Assembly: GCA_964544885.1 (NCBI GenBank)
Contig: CAZJDX010000014.1
Span: 1 to 64,000 of the forward strand
Direction: 5' to 3'
Length of the DNA: 64,000 bases
Origin: QQVM01 sp964544885
GTDB lineage: Bacteria; Bacteroidota; Bacteroidia; AKYH767-A; 2013-40CM-41-45
Below the pieces are notes generated by a model. It worked only from the letters and a program-made list of their open reading frames with translations, searched no databases and had not been told where the DNA came from. A program made the position numbers and the translations under genes. Below are positions 45,828 through 54,161 of the stretch, piece by piece; the first letter of the stretch is position 1; each line of letters opens with the position of its first letter.

Positions 45828-47603
45828 ATGAATCTCCTTTATACTTATGTAAAGAACTACAAAAGCACAGTAGCTCTTGCACTGATTCTGGCTGCCATCA
45901 ACCAATGTTTCTCACTGATGGACCCGCTTATCGCCGGGCTTATGATGGACCGGTTCGGGGTACATATCAGTGATTATCAGAATGACCAGGCACGTAATTT
46001 CATAGGCGATATCACCTTATTGTTACTGGCTTCCATGGGCGTTGCCATGGTATCGCGCATTGCGAAAAATTTCCAGGATTATTTTACCAGTGTAATTGTA
46101 CAGAAATCGGGGGCTCAAATGTACAGCGATGGTATCAGGCACTCACTGGAACTTCCCTATCAGGTCTTTGAAGATCAGCGAAGCGGAGAGACACTGGGGA
46201 AACTTCAAAAGGTCCGCAGCGATTCCGAAAAATTCATTCAGGCCTTTATCGGAGTGGTATTTCAAACCCTTGTAGGACTGATCTTCGTACTTTGGTATGC
46301 ATTTTCAGTGCATTGGATGATTGCTCCGGTATTTTTACTGACCGTCCCCTTACTGGCGATTATCAGCAGTTTATTGAGCCGGAATATTAAAAAGATCTCA
46401 AAAGTTATTTTAAAAGAAACCACCTCACTGGCTGGCGCTACCACGGAGTCCTTGAGAAATATTGAACTTGTTAAAAGCCTTGGCCTGGCAAAACAGGAAA
46501 TCAACAGGCTGAACTCCACTACCGGGAAGATCCTGAAACTTGAACTTAAAAAAGTGAGGTTTGTCAGAAGTCTTAGTTTCGTCCAGGGTACGACGGTAAA
46601 TTTTTTAAGAACGGTTTTCATTTTTGTCCTTTATTATCTGGTCTTCAAGGACCAGATCACACCGGGTAAATTAATGACACTGATGTTTTACAGCTTTTTC
46701 ATTTTCGGTCCTTTGCAGGAAATGGGGAATGTAATTGCGATCTACCGTGAGGCACAGGCATCACTGGCCAATTTCAAGGAAATTCTTGACACACCGGTAG
46801 AGGCAAATCCTGTCAAACCGGCTTCTACCGGTGTCATTACCGGATTACGTTTTGAGAATGTGAGTTTCAGGCATCCAAGTTCTTCTCAGAATGCAGTAGA
46901 AGATATCAGCTTTCAGGCAAAGACAGGAGACAGTATAGCTTTTATTGGACCTTCAGGTTCAGGAAAAACTACCCTGGTAAAATTGCTGGTGGGTTTGTAC
47001 AATCCCGAAAAGGGTAAAATATATTACAATGAAGTACCATCCGGAGAGATTGAGAAGGACGAATTAAGAAAACAGATTGGTTTCGTAACCCAGGACACTC
47101 AGCTTTTCAGCGGTACGATACGTGAAAATCTCTTGTTCGTCAATCCCGAAGCTACTGATGAACAGTGTCATGATGTATTGCAGAAAGCCGCCTGTCAGAG
47201 TTTACTGAGAAGAGCCGATAAAGGACTTGATTCGGTAATAGGAGAAGGAGGCGTAAAGGTTTCGGGTGGAGAAAAGCAAAGACTTTCCATCGCCAGAGCC
47301 TTACTCCGCAATCCAAATCTTATTGTGTTTGATGAAGCCACCTCCGCGCTAGATTCCATCACTGAGGAAGAAATTACCGGAACCATACGCCAGCTTTCCG
47401 AACAGAAAAAACACATTACTTTTATGATTGCTCACCGTCTGAGTACAATTATGCACGCGGATAAGATTTTCGTTCTTGAACAGGGACGAATAGTCGAGTC
47501 AGGTTCTCATCGTGAGTTAGTTGAGGCCAAAGGATTGTATTATGCTATGTGGAGACAACAAATTGGCGAGCGCAAACGTATAACGGAAACTGAAATGATC
47601 TGA
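45828..47603 (+). CDS. MsbA-like ABC exporter (fused permease and ATPase)
   Basis: 591 residues: six TM helices in a type 1 exporter domain (about 15-315), then the ATPase with Walker A FIGPSGSGKTTLVKLL (about 374-389), signature VSGGEKQRLSIARALL (about 476), Walker B LIVFDEATSALDS (about 498) and the switch histidine in MIAHRLSTI (about 535). Half-transporter acting as a dimer; MsbA-type members flip lipid A or other amphipathic molecules. Followed after 31 bases by a Nudix gene. Confidence 0.9.
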   Translation: MNLLYTYVKNYKSTVALALILAAINQCFSLMDPLIAGLMMDRFGVHISDYQNDQARNFIGDITLLLLASMGVAMVSRIAKNFQDYFTSVIVQKSGAQMYSDGIRHSLELPYQVFEDQRSGETLGKLQKVRSDSEKFIQAFIGVVFQTLVGLIFVLWYAFSVHWMIAPVFLLTVPLLAIISSLLSRNIKKISKVILKETTSLAGATTESLRNIELVKSLGLAKQEINRLNSTTGKILKLELKKVRFVRSLSFVQGTTVNFLRTVFIFVLYYLVFKDQITPGKLMTLMFYSFFIFGPLQEMGNVIAIYREAQASLANFKEILDTPVEANPVKPASTGVITGLRFENVSFRHPSSSQNAVEDISFQAKTGDSIAFIGPSGSGKTTLVKLLVGLYNPEKGKIYYNEVPSGEIEKDELRKQIGFVTQDTQLFSGTIRENLLFVNPEATDEQCHDVLQKAACQSLLRRADKGLDSVIGEGGVKVSGGEKQRLSIARALLRNPNLIVFDEATSALDSITEEEITGTIRQLSEQKKHITFMIAHRLSTIMHADKIFVLEQGRIVESGSHRELVEAKGLYYAMWRQQIGERKRITETEMI

Positions 47604-47634
47604 ATGAAAAAGATCTGTCAGAAGCCTAACGGAC

Positions 47635-48270
47635 ATGTTACAGGAATTAAGCAGATCCTTGAAGCACCGGCTCGGACTCCCCTTACCAGGAACTGAAGCT
47701 CAGTTCCGGATGGCTCATGTCGAAAGGCAACTAAACCTCTTAAGGTATAAAACACCGGAGAATGCCCGGTTGAGCGGGGTCATGATTCTGCTTTTTGAAT
47801 CGGAAGGGCGGATAAAAGTTCCACTGATCCTCAGACCTGTTGATTCGGGAATCCATAGCGGTCAGGTATCATTACCCGGCGGCAGACAGGAACCGGAGGA
47901 TGCCGATCTGCGGATCACAGCCTTACGCGAAACGCAGGAGGAGATTGGTATCAGCGCAAGTGATGTCGATGTGATTGGTAAACTTACCCATCTCTATATC
48001 CCCACCAGCAATTTTTTAGTTCATCCATATATTGGCATTCTTGAAAAGGACGCGCATTTCAACGCGGAAGAAAAAGAAGTGGTCAGGATCATTTCCATGG
48101 ATCTGGAAAGCCTGATGGATGAGAGAACGGTGAAAGAAAAAATGATGAAGCTCAGCACCGGACAGTCAATCAACACTCCTTGTTTCAGTATAGAAGGAGA
48201 AATGGTTTGGGGAGCAACAGCAATGATACTTAGCGAATTAAAATCACTGCTTTACGAAATAGGCTGGTGA
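47635..48270 (+). CDS. Nudix hydrolase, CoA pyrophosphatase-like
   Basis: 211 residues. Nudix box region VSLPGGRQEPEDADLRITAL followed by RETQEEIGI (about 78-104), with the upstream LPLPGTEAQFRMAHVER and VPLILRPVDSGIHSGQ as in NudL-type CoA pyrophosphatases. Predicted to cleave CoA or acyl-CoA derivatives to 3',5'-ADP and phosphopantetheine. Probably co-transcribed with the ABC exporter. Confidence 0.85.
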   Translation: MLQELSRSLKHRLGLPLPGTEAQFRMAHVERQLNLLRYKTPENARLSGVMILLFESEGRIKVPLILRPVDSGIHSGQVSLPGGRQEPEDADLRITALRETQEEIGISASDVDVIGKLTHLYIPTSNFLVHPYIGILEKDAHFNAEEKEVVRIISMDLESLMDERTVKEKMMKLSTGQSINTPCFSIEGEMVWGATAMILSELKSLLYEIGW

Positions 48271-48322
48271 TGTTCAATGCATAAGCCATCAGCCTTTTCG
48301 GTAATCAAGTAAGAGAAAGCCC

Positions 48323-49642
48323 TCAGGCATTCACTTTCATTGCCTGCATTTTCATCCATTCCGTTGTGACGGAACCCGGTCTTTCTATAGGATGGCCCAG
48401 GGCGCGATCCCAAAGCAGGGAAGACAGTACCCCAAGAGCGCGGCTCACGCCGAAGAGTACTGTATAGAAATCATATTCCTTCATACCATAGTGCAATAAA
48501 AGCGCACCGCTGTGTGCATCCACATTCGGCCATGGGTTCTTTATCTTTTTGATCCCTGAAAGTATCGGAGGCACCACTTCATAAAGCATATGAACGATCC
48601 GGCAGTTTACATCGTCAGGCATACACTTTTTCGCAAACTCCATCTGTGCAATGAATCTCGGATCGGTCTTCCTCAACACGGCATGGCCATATCCGGGAAT
48701 CACCTTTCCTTCATTGATGGTTTTCATCACGTAATCATGTACCTGCTCTTTGGTAGGAAGATCTCCGTCATGATAATCACGAAGATCCGAAATCCACCTC
48801 GTCACCTCCTGATTCGCCAGGCCATGAAGAGGGCCTGCAAGCCCGTTCATTCCGGCTGCGAAAGAAAGATAAGCGTCACTGAGTGCCGAACCAACGAGGT
48901 GAGTCGCATGTGCTGATACGTTTCCTCCTTCATGATCCACGTGGATGGTCTGATACAGACGCATCAATCGCTTCATATCATAGTCATCGTAACCAAGCAT
49001 GTGAGCGAAGTTAGCCGCCCAGTCAAGCTTTGGATCAGGTTCGATATGAACTTCATTCTTATACATCCGGCGATAGATATAGGCAGCAATCCTCGGCAGA
49101 CGTGCGATAAGATTCATGATGTCCTCATACATGGGATCCCAGTAGTCTTTTTTATTGAGTCCCTTGCGATAAGAATCTGCGAAGACCGATTCCTTCTGCA
49201 TGGCCATCACGGCCATACTGAACTGTGTCATTGGATGCGTGTTGACCGGCAGGGTGTCAAGCATATCAAATACATACTTCGGAACATTACTCCGGCGAGC
49301 CCATGCATTGCTGACATAATGCACATCCTCCTCACTTGGCAATTCGCCAATGAGCATGAGGTAAAATATACCTTCCGGCAGAGGTTCTGTGTCTCCTGTC
49401 GCTTTCGGAAGTTTCTCCCTGAGTTCCGGAATGGAATAACCGCGGAAGCGGATCCCTTCTTCAGGATCAAGTTTGCTGGTTTCGGTAACCATACCAATCA
49501 TACCCTTCATTCCACTATAGACCTGTTCGATAGTATATTGACCTATGACCCGTGATCCATTTTCCCTGATGAACTCTTTCAGGTCTGCGGCCATCGGAAG
49601 TGCTACTTGCGCGAATTTCTCTTTTAGTCTGTCGGTTTTCAA
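48323..49642 (-). CDS. gltA: citrate synthase, eukaryotic type
   Basis: 439 residues. Motifs of type I citrate synthase: EGIRFRGYSIPELREKLP, IHVDHEGGNVSAHATHLVGS with a catalytic histidine, GLAGPLHGLANQEV, VIPGYGHAVLRKTDPRF with the second histidine, and VDAHSGALLLHYG with the catalytic aspartate. It condenses oxaloacetate and acetyl-CoA, the entry to the TCA cycle and sink for the acetyl-CoA from the beta-oxidation genes. Resembles mitochondrial enzymes more than the NADH-regulated proteobacterial type. Third in a run after eno and a small membrane protein. Confidence 0.94.
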   Translation of the reverse strand: MKTDRLKEKFAQVALPMAADLKEFIRENGSRVIGQYTIEQVYSGMKGMIGMVTETSKLDPEEGIRFRGYSIPELREKLPKATGDTEPLPEGIFYLMLIGELPSEEDVHYVSNAWARRSNVPKYVFDMLDTLPVNTHPMTQFSMAVMAMQKESVFADSYRKGLNKKDYWDPMYEDIMNLIARLPRIAAYIYRRMYKNEVHIEPDPKLDWAANFAHMLGYDDYDMKRLMRLYQTIHVDHEGGNVSAHATHLVGSALSDAYLSFAAGMNGLAGPLHGLANQEVTRWISDLRDYHDGDLPTKEQVHDYVMKTINEGKVIPGYGHAVLRKTDPRFIAQMEFAKKCMPDDVNCRIVHMLYEVVPPILSGIKKIKNPWPNVDAHSGALLLHYGMKEYDFYTVLFGVSRALGVLSSLLWDRALGHPIERPGSVTTEWMKMQAMKVNA

Positions 49643-49690
49643 GCTGGCTTTGATTAAATTCTTTTGATTAAATATTACAATGTTCCTGTC

Positions 49691-49963
49691 TTAACGGTTA
49701 CCTGGTCTGTATGTCTTGTTCTTCTCCTGATTCATCTCCTTATTGTCGGAAACCACATTCAACTCAGGGAATACGAGGATAAGACTTATCAGGAAGGAGA
49801 TGATGAGGATCACCCAAACAATCTGGCCTCCGATCTTCTTCAATCTGGACCGGGAAAAAAACGAGGCTTTTTTCTTTTTCCTTATTCTTTTCCTGAGCCT
49901 GCCGCTTCTGGGAGAAATTGAATACTCTCCTGAAGCGAGTTTATCCATCATATCCTGATCCAT
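49691..49963 (-). CDS. small single-pass membrane protein, unknown function
   Basis: 90 residues: an N-terminal cytoplasmic part that becomes strongly basic (RLRKRIRKKKKASFFSRSRL), one TM helix (about 48-67, IVWVILIISFLISLILVF) and a short polar tail. It sits 38 bases after eno and 48 before gltA, on the same strand, which supports it being a real gene. In many bacteria ftsB follows eno, but this protein lacks the periplasmic coiled coil of FtsB, so that identity is not supported. Confidence 0.65.
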   Translation of the reverse strand: MDQDMMDKLASGEYSISPRSGRLRKRIRKKKKASFFSRSRLKKIGGQIVWVILIISFLISLILVFPELNVVSDNKEMNQEKNKTYRPGNR

Positions 49964-50001
49964 AGCAATCCTAACAGGTAAAGCAGTCCTTTGTTTTCAA
50001 A

Positions 50002-51294
50002 TTAGATTTTTACAAATTTAAAATCTTTTCCGGCATATTTGGCATTTTCCCCAAGGACTTCTTCAATTCTTAACAGTTGGTTGTACTTGGCAATCCGGTC
50101 TGACCGGGAAGCCGAACCGGTTTTGATCTGGCCGGTTTTAAAGGCAACGGCTAGGTCGGCTATGGTACTATCTTCCGTTTCGCCTGAACGGTGGCTCATG
50201 ACCGAGGTATAGCCATTACGGTGCGCGAGGTTAACAGCAGCCAGGGTTTCTGTCAGCGTTCCAATCTGGTTCACTTTAACCAGAATTGAATTTGCGGCTC
50301 CGTCATGTATGCCTTTTTCAAGTCTTTTAACATTGGTAACAAAGAGGTCATCTCCGACCAGTTGCAGTGATTTCCCATGTGATGATGTAATCTTCTTCCA
50401 GCCATCCCAGTCATCCTCCGCAAATCCATCTTCAATGGAGACGATAGGATACTTTTTTACCCAGTCAGACCAAAATGCAGCCATCTCAGATGGGCTCAGT
50501 TTATCTCCACTTGATTTTTTAAACACATATTTATCTGACTTTGCATCGTAGAACTCGGTAGCAGCGGCATCCATGGCAATGAAAATATCCTTACCCGGTT
50601 TATAGCCTGCTTCGTTAATGGCATCCATCACTGAGATGATGGCATCTTCATTAGATTTGAGATCGGGTGCAAATCCGCCTTCATCGCCCACATTGGTTGA
50701 GAGTCCTTTTTTCTTCAGCACCGCTTTCAGGTGATGAAAAACTTCCGTTCCCATCCGAAGAGCGTCAGAGAATGTTGCTGCTCCTATAGGCATAATCATG
50801 AATTCCTGAAAGTCGATACGGTTATCCGCATGAGCACCGCCATTCAGAATATTCATCATTGGGACAGGAAGCAGATTCGCATCCATCCCGCCCAGGTAAC
50901 GGAACAAGGTCTGGCCTGTTTCCTGGGCTGCTGCTTTTGCACAGGCAAGAGATACACCCAGTATGGCATTGGCTCCCAGGTTTGATTTATTCTCGGAACC
51001 ATCAAGTTTTATCATGGCAGCATCAATAAGAGCCTGTTCAGATACAGGATAGCCCTTCAGTTCTTCATTGATGGCTTTATTTACATTGTAAACCGCCTTG
51101 AGTACCCCTTTCCCTAAATACTTGCTTTTATCTCCATCGCGGAGTTCCACCGCTTCATGTGCGCCGGTGGAGGCGCCTGAAGGAACTGCTGCCCTTCCTA
51201 CAGCACCGTTCTCGGTAAACACATCTACTTCGATTGTCGGATTACCGCGTGAATCGAGGATTTGCCTGGCATGAATATCTATGATCGTGCTCAT
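50002..51294 (-). CDS. eno: enolase
   Basis: 430 residues from MSTIIDIHARQILDSRGNPT; the frame opens earlier at 51339, but the family N-terminus fixes the start at 51294. Motifs: SGASTGAHEAVELRDGD, GGAHADNRIDFQEFMI, NVGDEGGFAPD, metal ligands in SIEDGFAEDD and QLVGDDLFVTN, lysine in ILVKVNQIGTLTE and the signature SHRSGETEDSTIADLAVA. It converts 2-phosphoglycerate to phosphoenolpyruvate. Confidence 0.97.
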   Translation of the reverse strand: MSTIIDIHARQILDSRGNPTIEVDVFTENGAVGRAAVPSGASTGAHEAVELRDGDKSKYLGKGVLKAVYNVNKAINEELKGYPVSEQALIDAAMIKLDGSENKSNLGANAILGVSLACAKAAAQETGQTLFRYLGGMDANLLPVPMMNILNGGAHADNRIDFQEFMIMPIGAATFSDALRMGTEVFHHLKAVLKKKGLSTNVGDEGGFAPDLKSNEDAIISVMDAINEAGYKPGKDIFIAMDAAATEFYDAKSDKYVFKKSSGDKLSPSEMAAFWSDWVKKYPIVSIEDGFAEDDWDGWKKITSSHGKSLQLVGDDLFVTNVKRLEKGIHDGAANSILVKVNQIGTLTETLAAVNLAHRNGYTSVMSHRSGETEDSTIADLAVAFKTGQIKTGSASRSDRIAKYNQLLRIEEVLGENAKYAGKDFKFVKI

Positions 51295-51314
51295 ATTTAT
51301 TATAAAATTGAGGG

Positions 51315-51322
51315 CAAAATTA
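51315..51322 (-). promoter_or_regulatory. -7 element TAATTTTG of eno
   Basis: Exact TAnnTTTG match on the minus strand, 20 bases before the enolase ATG. Candidate TTG sites lie at 14- and 23-base spacing, neither ideal. Confidence 0.5.
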
Positions 51323-51382
51323 TAAAATCCGTGGAGCAATTAAAGCAAATTAAGCCTTGTGTTTAAATTTTAACTTCGCAAC

Positions 51383-52168
51383 ATGGACAGGTTTCATCAT
51401 GTCTGCAGGTATCTGCGACACAAGTTGTTAGGCAAGGGATCCCATGCCATTCACTCACCCTTCGTTTTTGAACTTTTCAACAAGGTGATTCGTGACGAAA
51501 CTCCATACTATTACTATGAAATCATAGAATCCATCCGTTCAGGTGTCTTATTGGATCAGCGGTCGATAGATGTGAGGGATTACGGGACCGGCGGCCTAAG
51601 ATCCCAGCAACGACATCTGAAGATCTCCTATATAGCGAAAAATTTTGTGCAAGCCGCGCGGAACGCCCAGTTGTTGTCAAGGCTGGTGAATCATTTCAGG
51701 CCACAGCGCATTCTTGAGATCGGGACTTCACTTGGTATCAGCACACTTTATCTTGCTTTTCCTTCCGGTCAAAGCAGTGTGATTACTCTTGAAGGTTGCG
51801 AAAATACTGCCGCTTTGGCTCAGCAGAATTTTCGGACAGCGGGGATAAAAAATATAGAGATCATCACCGGAGAATTTGACATGAGTCTTCAAGTGGCGCT
51901 CGACCGGCCCGGGCAATTCGACTTTGTATATTTTGATGGAAACCACAGCAAATCCGCGACCATCCGGTATTTCGAATTCTGTCTGAAGAAAAAGAACGAG
52001 GGAAGTATATTCGTGTTTGATGATATACATTGGAGCCGGGAAATGAGCAGTGCCTGGTCATTGATCAGATCCCACGAAGAAGTCAGTATCAGCATTGATC
52101 TCTTTCATGTAGGAATTCTATTTTTCCGTAAAGGAATTCCTCCTCAATCCTTTGACTTGAAATTCTGA
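51383..52168 (+). CDS. class I SAM-dependent methyltransferase
   Basis: 261 residues. N-terminal helical part (RFHHVCRYLRHKLLGKGSHA), then a Rossmann methyltransferase domain with motif I ILEIGTSLGISTLYLAF (about 113-129), motif II acidic residue in VITLEGCE, and FDFVYFDGNHSKSATIRYFE, as in O-methyltransferase/Methyltransf_24 proteins. Substrate unknown. Divergent from eno. Confidence 0.85.
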   Translation: MDRFHHVCRYLRHKLLGKGSHAIHSPFVFELFNKVIRDETPYYYYEIIESIRSGVLLDQRSIDVRDYGTGGLRSQQRHLKISYIAKNFVQAARNAQLLSRLVNHFRPQRILEIGTSLGISTLYLAFPSGQSSVITLEGCENTAALAQQNFRTAGIKNIEIITGEFDMSLQVALDRPGQFDFVYFDGNHSKSATIRYFEFCLKKKNEGSIFVFDDIHWSREMSSAWSLIRSHEEVSISIDLFHVGILFFRKGIPPQSFDLKF

Positions 52169-52365
52169 ACCTTTCCATGTTTCTTACCAACATCCGGAAT
52201 GATCAAGGTTCAGAGTCTAAAAAGCCACGAACTGACAGGAGAATTTCCTATGCCGTGTATTTGAGAAGGAGTTGAATTCATTTCAGCCAATTGGACTGCT
52301 AATAAAGTCTCCGGGCACAGCACCCGAAATAGGTTCTCAAAACAGGCTACTAAATAATAATTCGG

Positions 52366-52373
52366 TTACATTT
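52366..52373 (+). promoter_or_regulatory. -7 element TACATTTG upstream of the LolD-like ATPase
   Basis: Exact TAnnTTTG match ending 18 bases before the ATG at 52392. It supports that ATG over the upstream in-frame start at 52272, which would lie before the transcript start. Confidence 0.55.
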
Positions 52374-52391
52374 GCTTCAATTTCTGTCTGT

Positions 52392-53105
52392 ATGGCACTT
52401 CTGGAACTAAAAAACATATCCCGGCATTTTACTCTTGGAACAGTAGTGGTAAAAGCGCTTCAATCTGTAACCTTATCCATCAATAAAGGGGAATACATCG
52501 CCTTAATGGGACCATCAGGTTCCGGCAAGTCAACACTGATGAATGTAATCGGGTGCCTGGACACACCCACATCAGGTAATTATATCCTTAATGGAAAGGA
52601 AGTGAACAAGATGACAGAGAACGAACTTGCCGCGATCAGGAACAAGGAGATCGGATTCATCTTCCAGACCTTTAACCTGATTCCACGAAGCAGTGCGCTT
52701 GACAATGTTGCGCTTCCACTCGTCTATGCAGGCCTGGCCAGAGACGAAAGAAACCGTCTCGCCGAACGTTCATTGCATAATGTAGGCCTGTCTGACAGAA
52801 TGAAACACAAACCTAATGAACTCAGCGGGGGACAGCGTCAACGCGTAGCCATAGCACGCGCGCTGGTCAATACACCTTCGATCATACTGGCAGACGAGCC
52901 GACGGGAAATCTCGATTCAAAGACTTCTGAAGAGATCATGCTCTTGTTCGATGAAATACACAAGCAGGGAAATACCATCATACTTGTAACACATGAAGAA
53001 GATATTGCAAGACATGCCCACCGGATCATCCGGATGAAAGACGGAGGCATTGAATCCGATTCGGTCAATTCAAAAATTCAGGAGGCAAGACAAAGCGCCG
53101 TTTAA
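52392..53105 (+). CDS. LolD/MacB-type ABC transporter ATP-binding protein
   Basis: 237 residues starting MALLELKNISRHFTLGTVVV; the frame is open back to 52272, but that extension looks non-coding and precedes a promoter element. Walker A MGPSGSGKSTLMNVIGCLD (about 38), Q-loop IGFIFQTFNLIPRSSA, signature ELSGGQRQRVAIARALV (about 143) and Walker B ILADEPTGNLDS (about 166). The family drives lipoprotein release (LolCDE) or mechanotransmission exporters (MacB). No permease gene is adjacent, so the partner is elsewhere. Twenty bases before the cobalamin adenosyltransferase gene. Confidence 0.9.
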   Translation: MALLELKNISRHFTLGTVVVKALQSVTLSINKGEYIALMGPSGSGKSTLMNVIGCLDTPTSGNYILNGKEVNKMTENELAAIRNKEIGFIFQTFNLIPRSSALDNVALPLVYAGLARDERNRLAERSLHNVGLSDRMKHKPNELSGGQRQRVAIARALVNTPSIILADEPTGNLDSKTSEEIMLLFDEIHKQGNTIILVTHEEDIARHAHRIIRMKDGGIESDSVNSKIQEARQSAV

Positions 53106-53125
53106 TTTTTTTTTTTCAGAGTGCC

Positions 53126-53674
53126 ATGAAGATATACACTAAAAAAGGTGATGAAGGAAAAACTTCACTCATAGGAGGGACCAGAGTATCCAAGCATCAT
53201 GTACGTATAGAAGCCTACGGAACTGTCGACGAGCTTAACAGCTGGACTGGTCTCTTGCGCGATCAGAAGGAATGCGCCCTTCAGATCGAAACCCTGCTTG
53301 AAATTCAGGACCGGCTTTTTACCATCGGTTCACAACTGGCCTCCGACCCCGTAAATTCAAAGATGAAAATCCCTGAACTTGATTTATCCGACATAAGTCT
53401 TCTTGAAAAGGAAATAGATAAAATGGATGAGGAGCTTCCGGAAATGCGTTCATTCATCCTTCCAGGGGGATCAGAGGCGGTTTCATTCTGCCATATAACC
53501 CGCTGCGTATGCAGAAGGGCGGAACGACAGATTGTACACCTCGATGAACTTGAAAATACCGGACCCCTGATCATTCCTTATATGAATCGTCTCAGTGATT
53601 ACTTTTTCGTTTTATCCAGGTGGATCACCCATACGAATGCCGTCAGGGAAACACCCTGGAAAGCAAGGATCTGA
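53126..53674 (+). CDS. PduO-type cob(I)alamin adenosyltransferase
   Basis: 182 residues. N-terminal ATP-binding motif KIYTKKGDEGKTSLIGGTRV, then VDELNSWTGLLRD, the CRRAERQIV motif and PYMNRLSDYFFVLSRW. It forms adenosylcobalamin from cob(I)alamin and ATP. No other B12 gene lies in the window; a cofactor role for methylmalonyl-CoA mutase, for example in propionyl-CoA use, would be the usual reason but is inference. Probably shares a transcript with the ABC ATPase gene. Confidence 0.92.
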   Translation: MKIYTKKGDEGKTSLIGGTRVSKHHVRIEAYGTVDELNSWTGLLRDQKECALQIETLLEIQDRLFTIGSQLASDPVNSKMKIPELDLSDISLLEKEIDKMDEELPEMRSFILPGGSEAVSFCHITRCVCRRAERQIVHLDELENTGPLIIPYMNRLSDYFFVLSRWITHTNAVRETPWKARI

Positions 53675-53744
53675 AAAGCTCAGCAGGAACGATTTCAAGG
53701 CTTCAAACTGTTAAATTCATCTCAAAATGAAGAATTTCGGAAAA

Positions 53745-53777
53745 TTAGTTTATGAGAAAAAAAAAATTATACTTTTG
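53745..53777 (+). promoter_or_regulatory. promoter of the DUF2795 gene
   Basis: TACTTTTG (53770-53777) matches TAnnTTTG exactly. TTAG at 53745-53748 is a near match to the TTG element with a 22-base spacer. The gene starts 38 bases downstream of the -7 element. Confidence 0.55.
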
Positions 53778-53814
53778 CAACCCTTGAATAAAATTCCATT
53801 CTTATCATTAAATT

Positions 53815-54036
53815 ATGTATTGGACACTTGAACTCGCACAGCACCTTGAAGATGCCCCTTGGCCGGCCACAAAGGACGAGTTGATTGACTACGGAATCCG
53901 TTCCGGAGCACCACTCGAAGTGATTGAAAATCTCCAGGAACTTGAAGACGAAGGCGAAGCGTACGAATCTATCGAAGAGATCTGGCCGGATTATCCGACA
54001 AAAGATGATTTCTTTTTCAATGAAGACGAATATTGA
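53815..54036 (+). CDS. DUF2795 small acidic protein
   Basis: 73 residues, close to the usual size for the DUF2795 family: MYWTLELAQHLEDAPWPATK, DELIDYGIRSGAPLEVIENL, QELEDEGEAYESIEEIWPDY and a very acidic end. The family is widely conserved in Bacteroidota and has no settled function; the fold resembles a small helical nucleic-acid-binding or regulatory domain. It has its own promoter and a terminator, so it is transcribed as a single gene. Confidence 0.87.
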   Translation: MYWTLELAQHLEDAPWPATKDELIDYGIRSGAPLEVIENLQELEDEGEAYESIEEIWPDYPTKDDFFFNEDEY

Positions 54037-54087
54037 GTGGGAATCCGGACATGATCACTAAATCATAATGCAATTTTCACAAGATTA

Positions 54088-54111
54088 TAAAGGGGCGGGA
54101 GCCCTTTTTTT
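54088..54111 (+). terminator. intrinsic terminator after the DUF2795 gene
   Basis: AAAGGGGC and GCCCTTT pair with one bulged G around a GGGA loop, followed directly by a run of T. About 50 bases after the stop codon. Confidence 0.75.
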
Positions 54112-54135
54112 CTGCACTATATCTGGAGAAAATTT

Positions 54136-54143
54136 TACCTTTG
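54136..54143 (+). promoter_or_regulatory. -7 element TACCTTTG of the T9SS propeller gene
   Basis: Exact TAnnTTTG match, 18 bases before the ATG at 54162. The matching -33 region would fall in the T-run of the preceding terminator. Confidence 0.55.
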
Positions 54144-54161
54144 AAATTCTAATCGACAACT

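Noticed and set aside
49691..49963. FtsB/DivIC
   Set aside because: The position after eno fits, but the protein has a long basic cytoplasmic part and lacks the periplasmic coiled coil.
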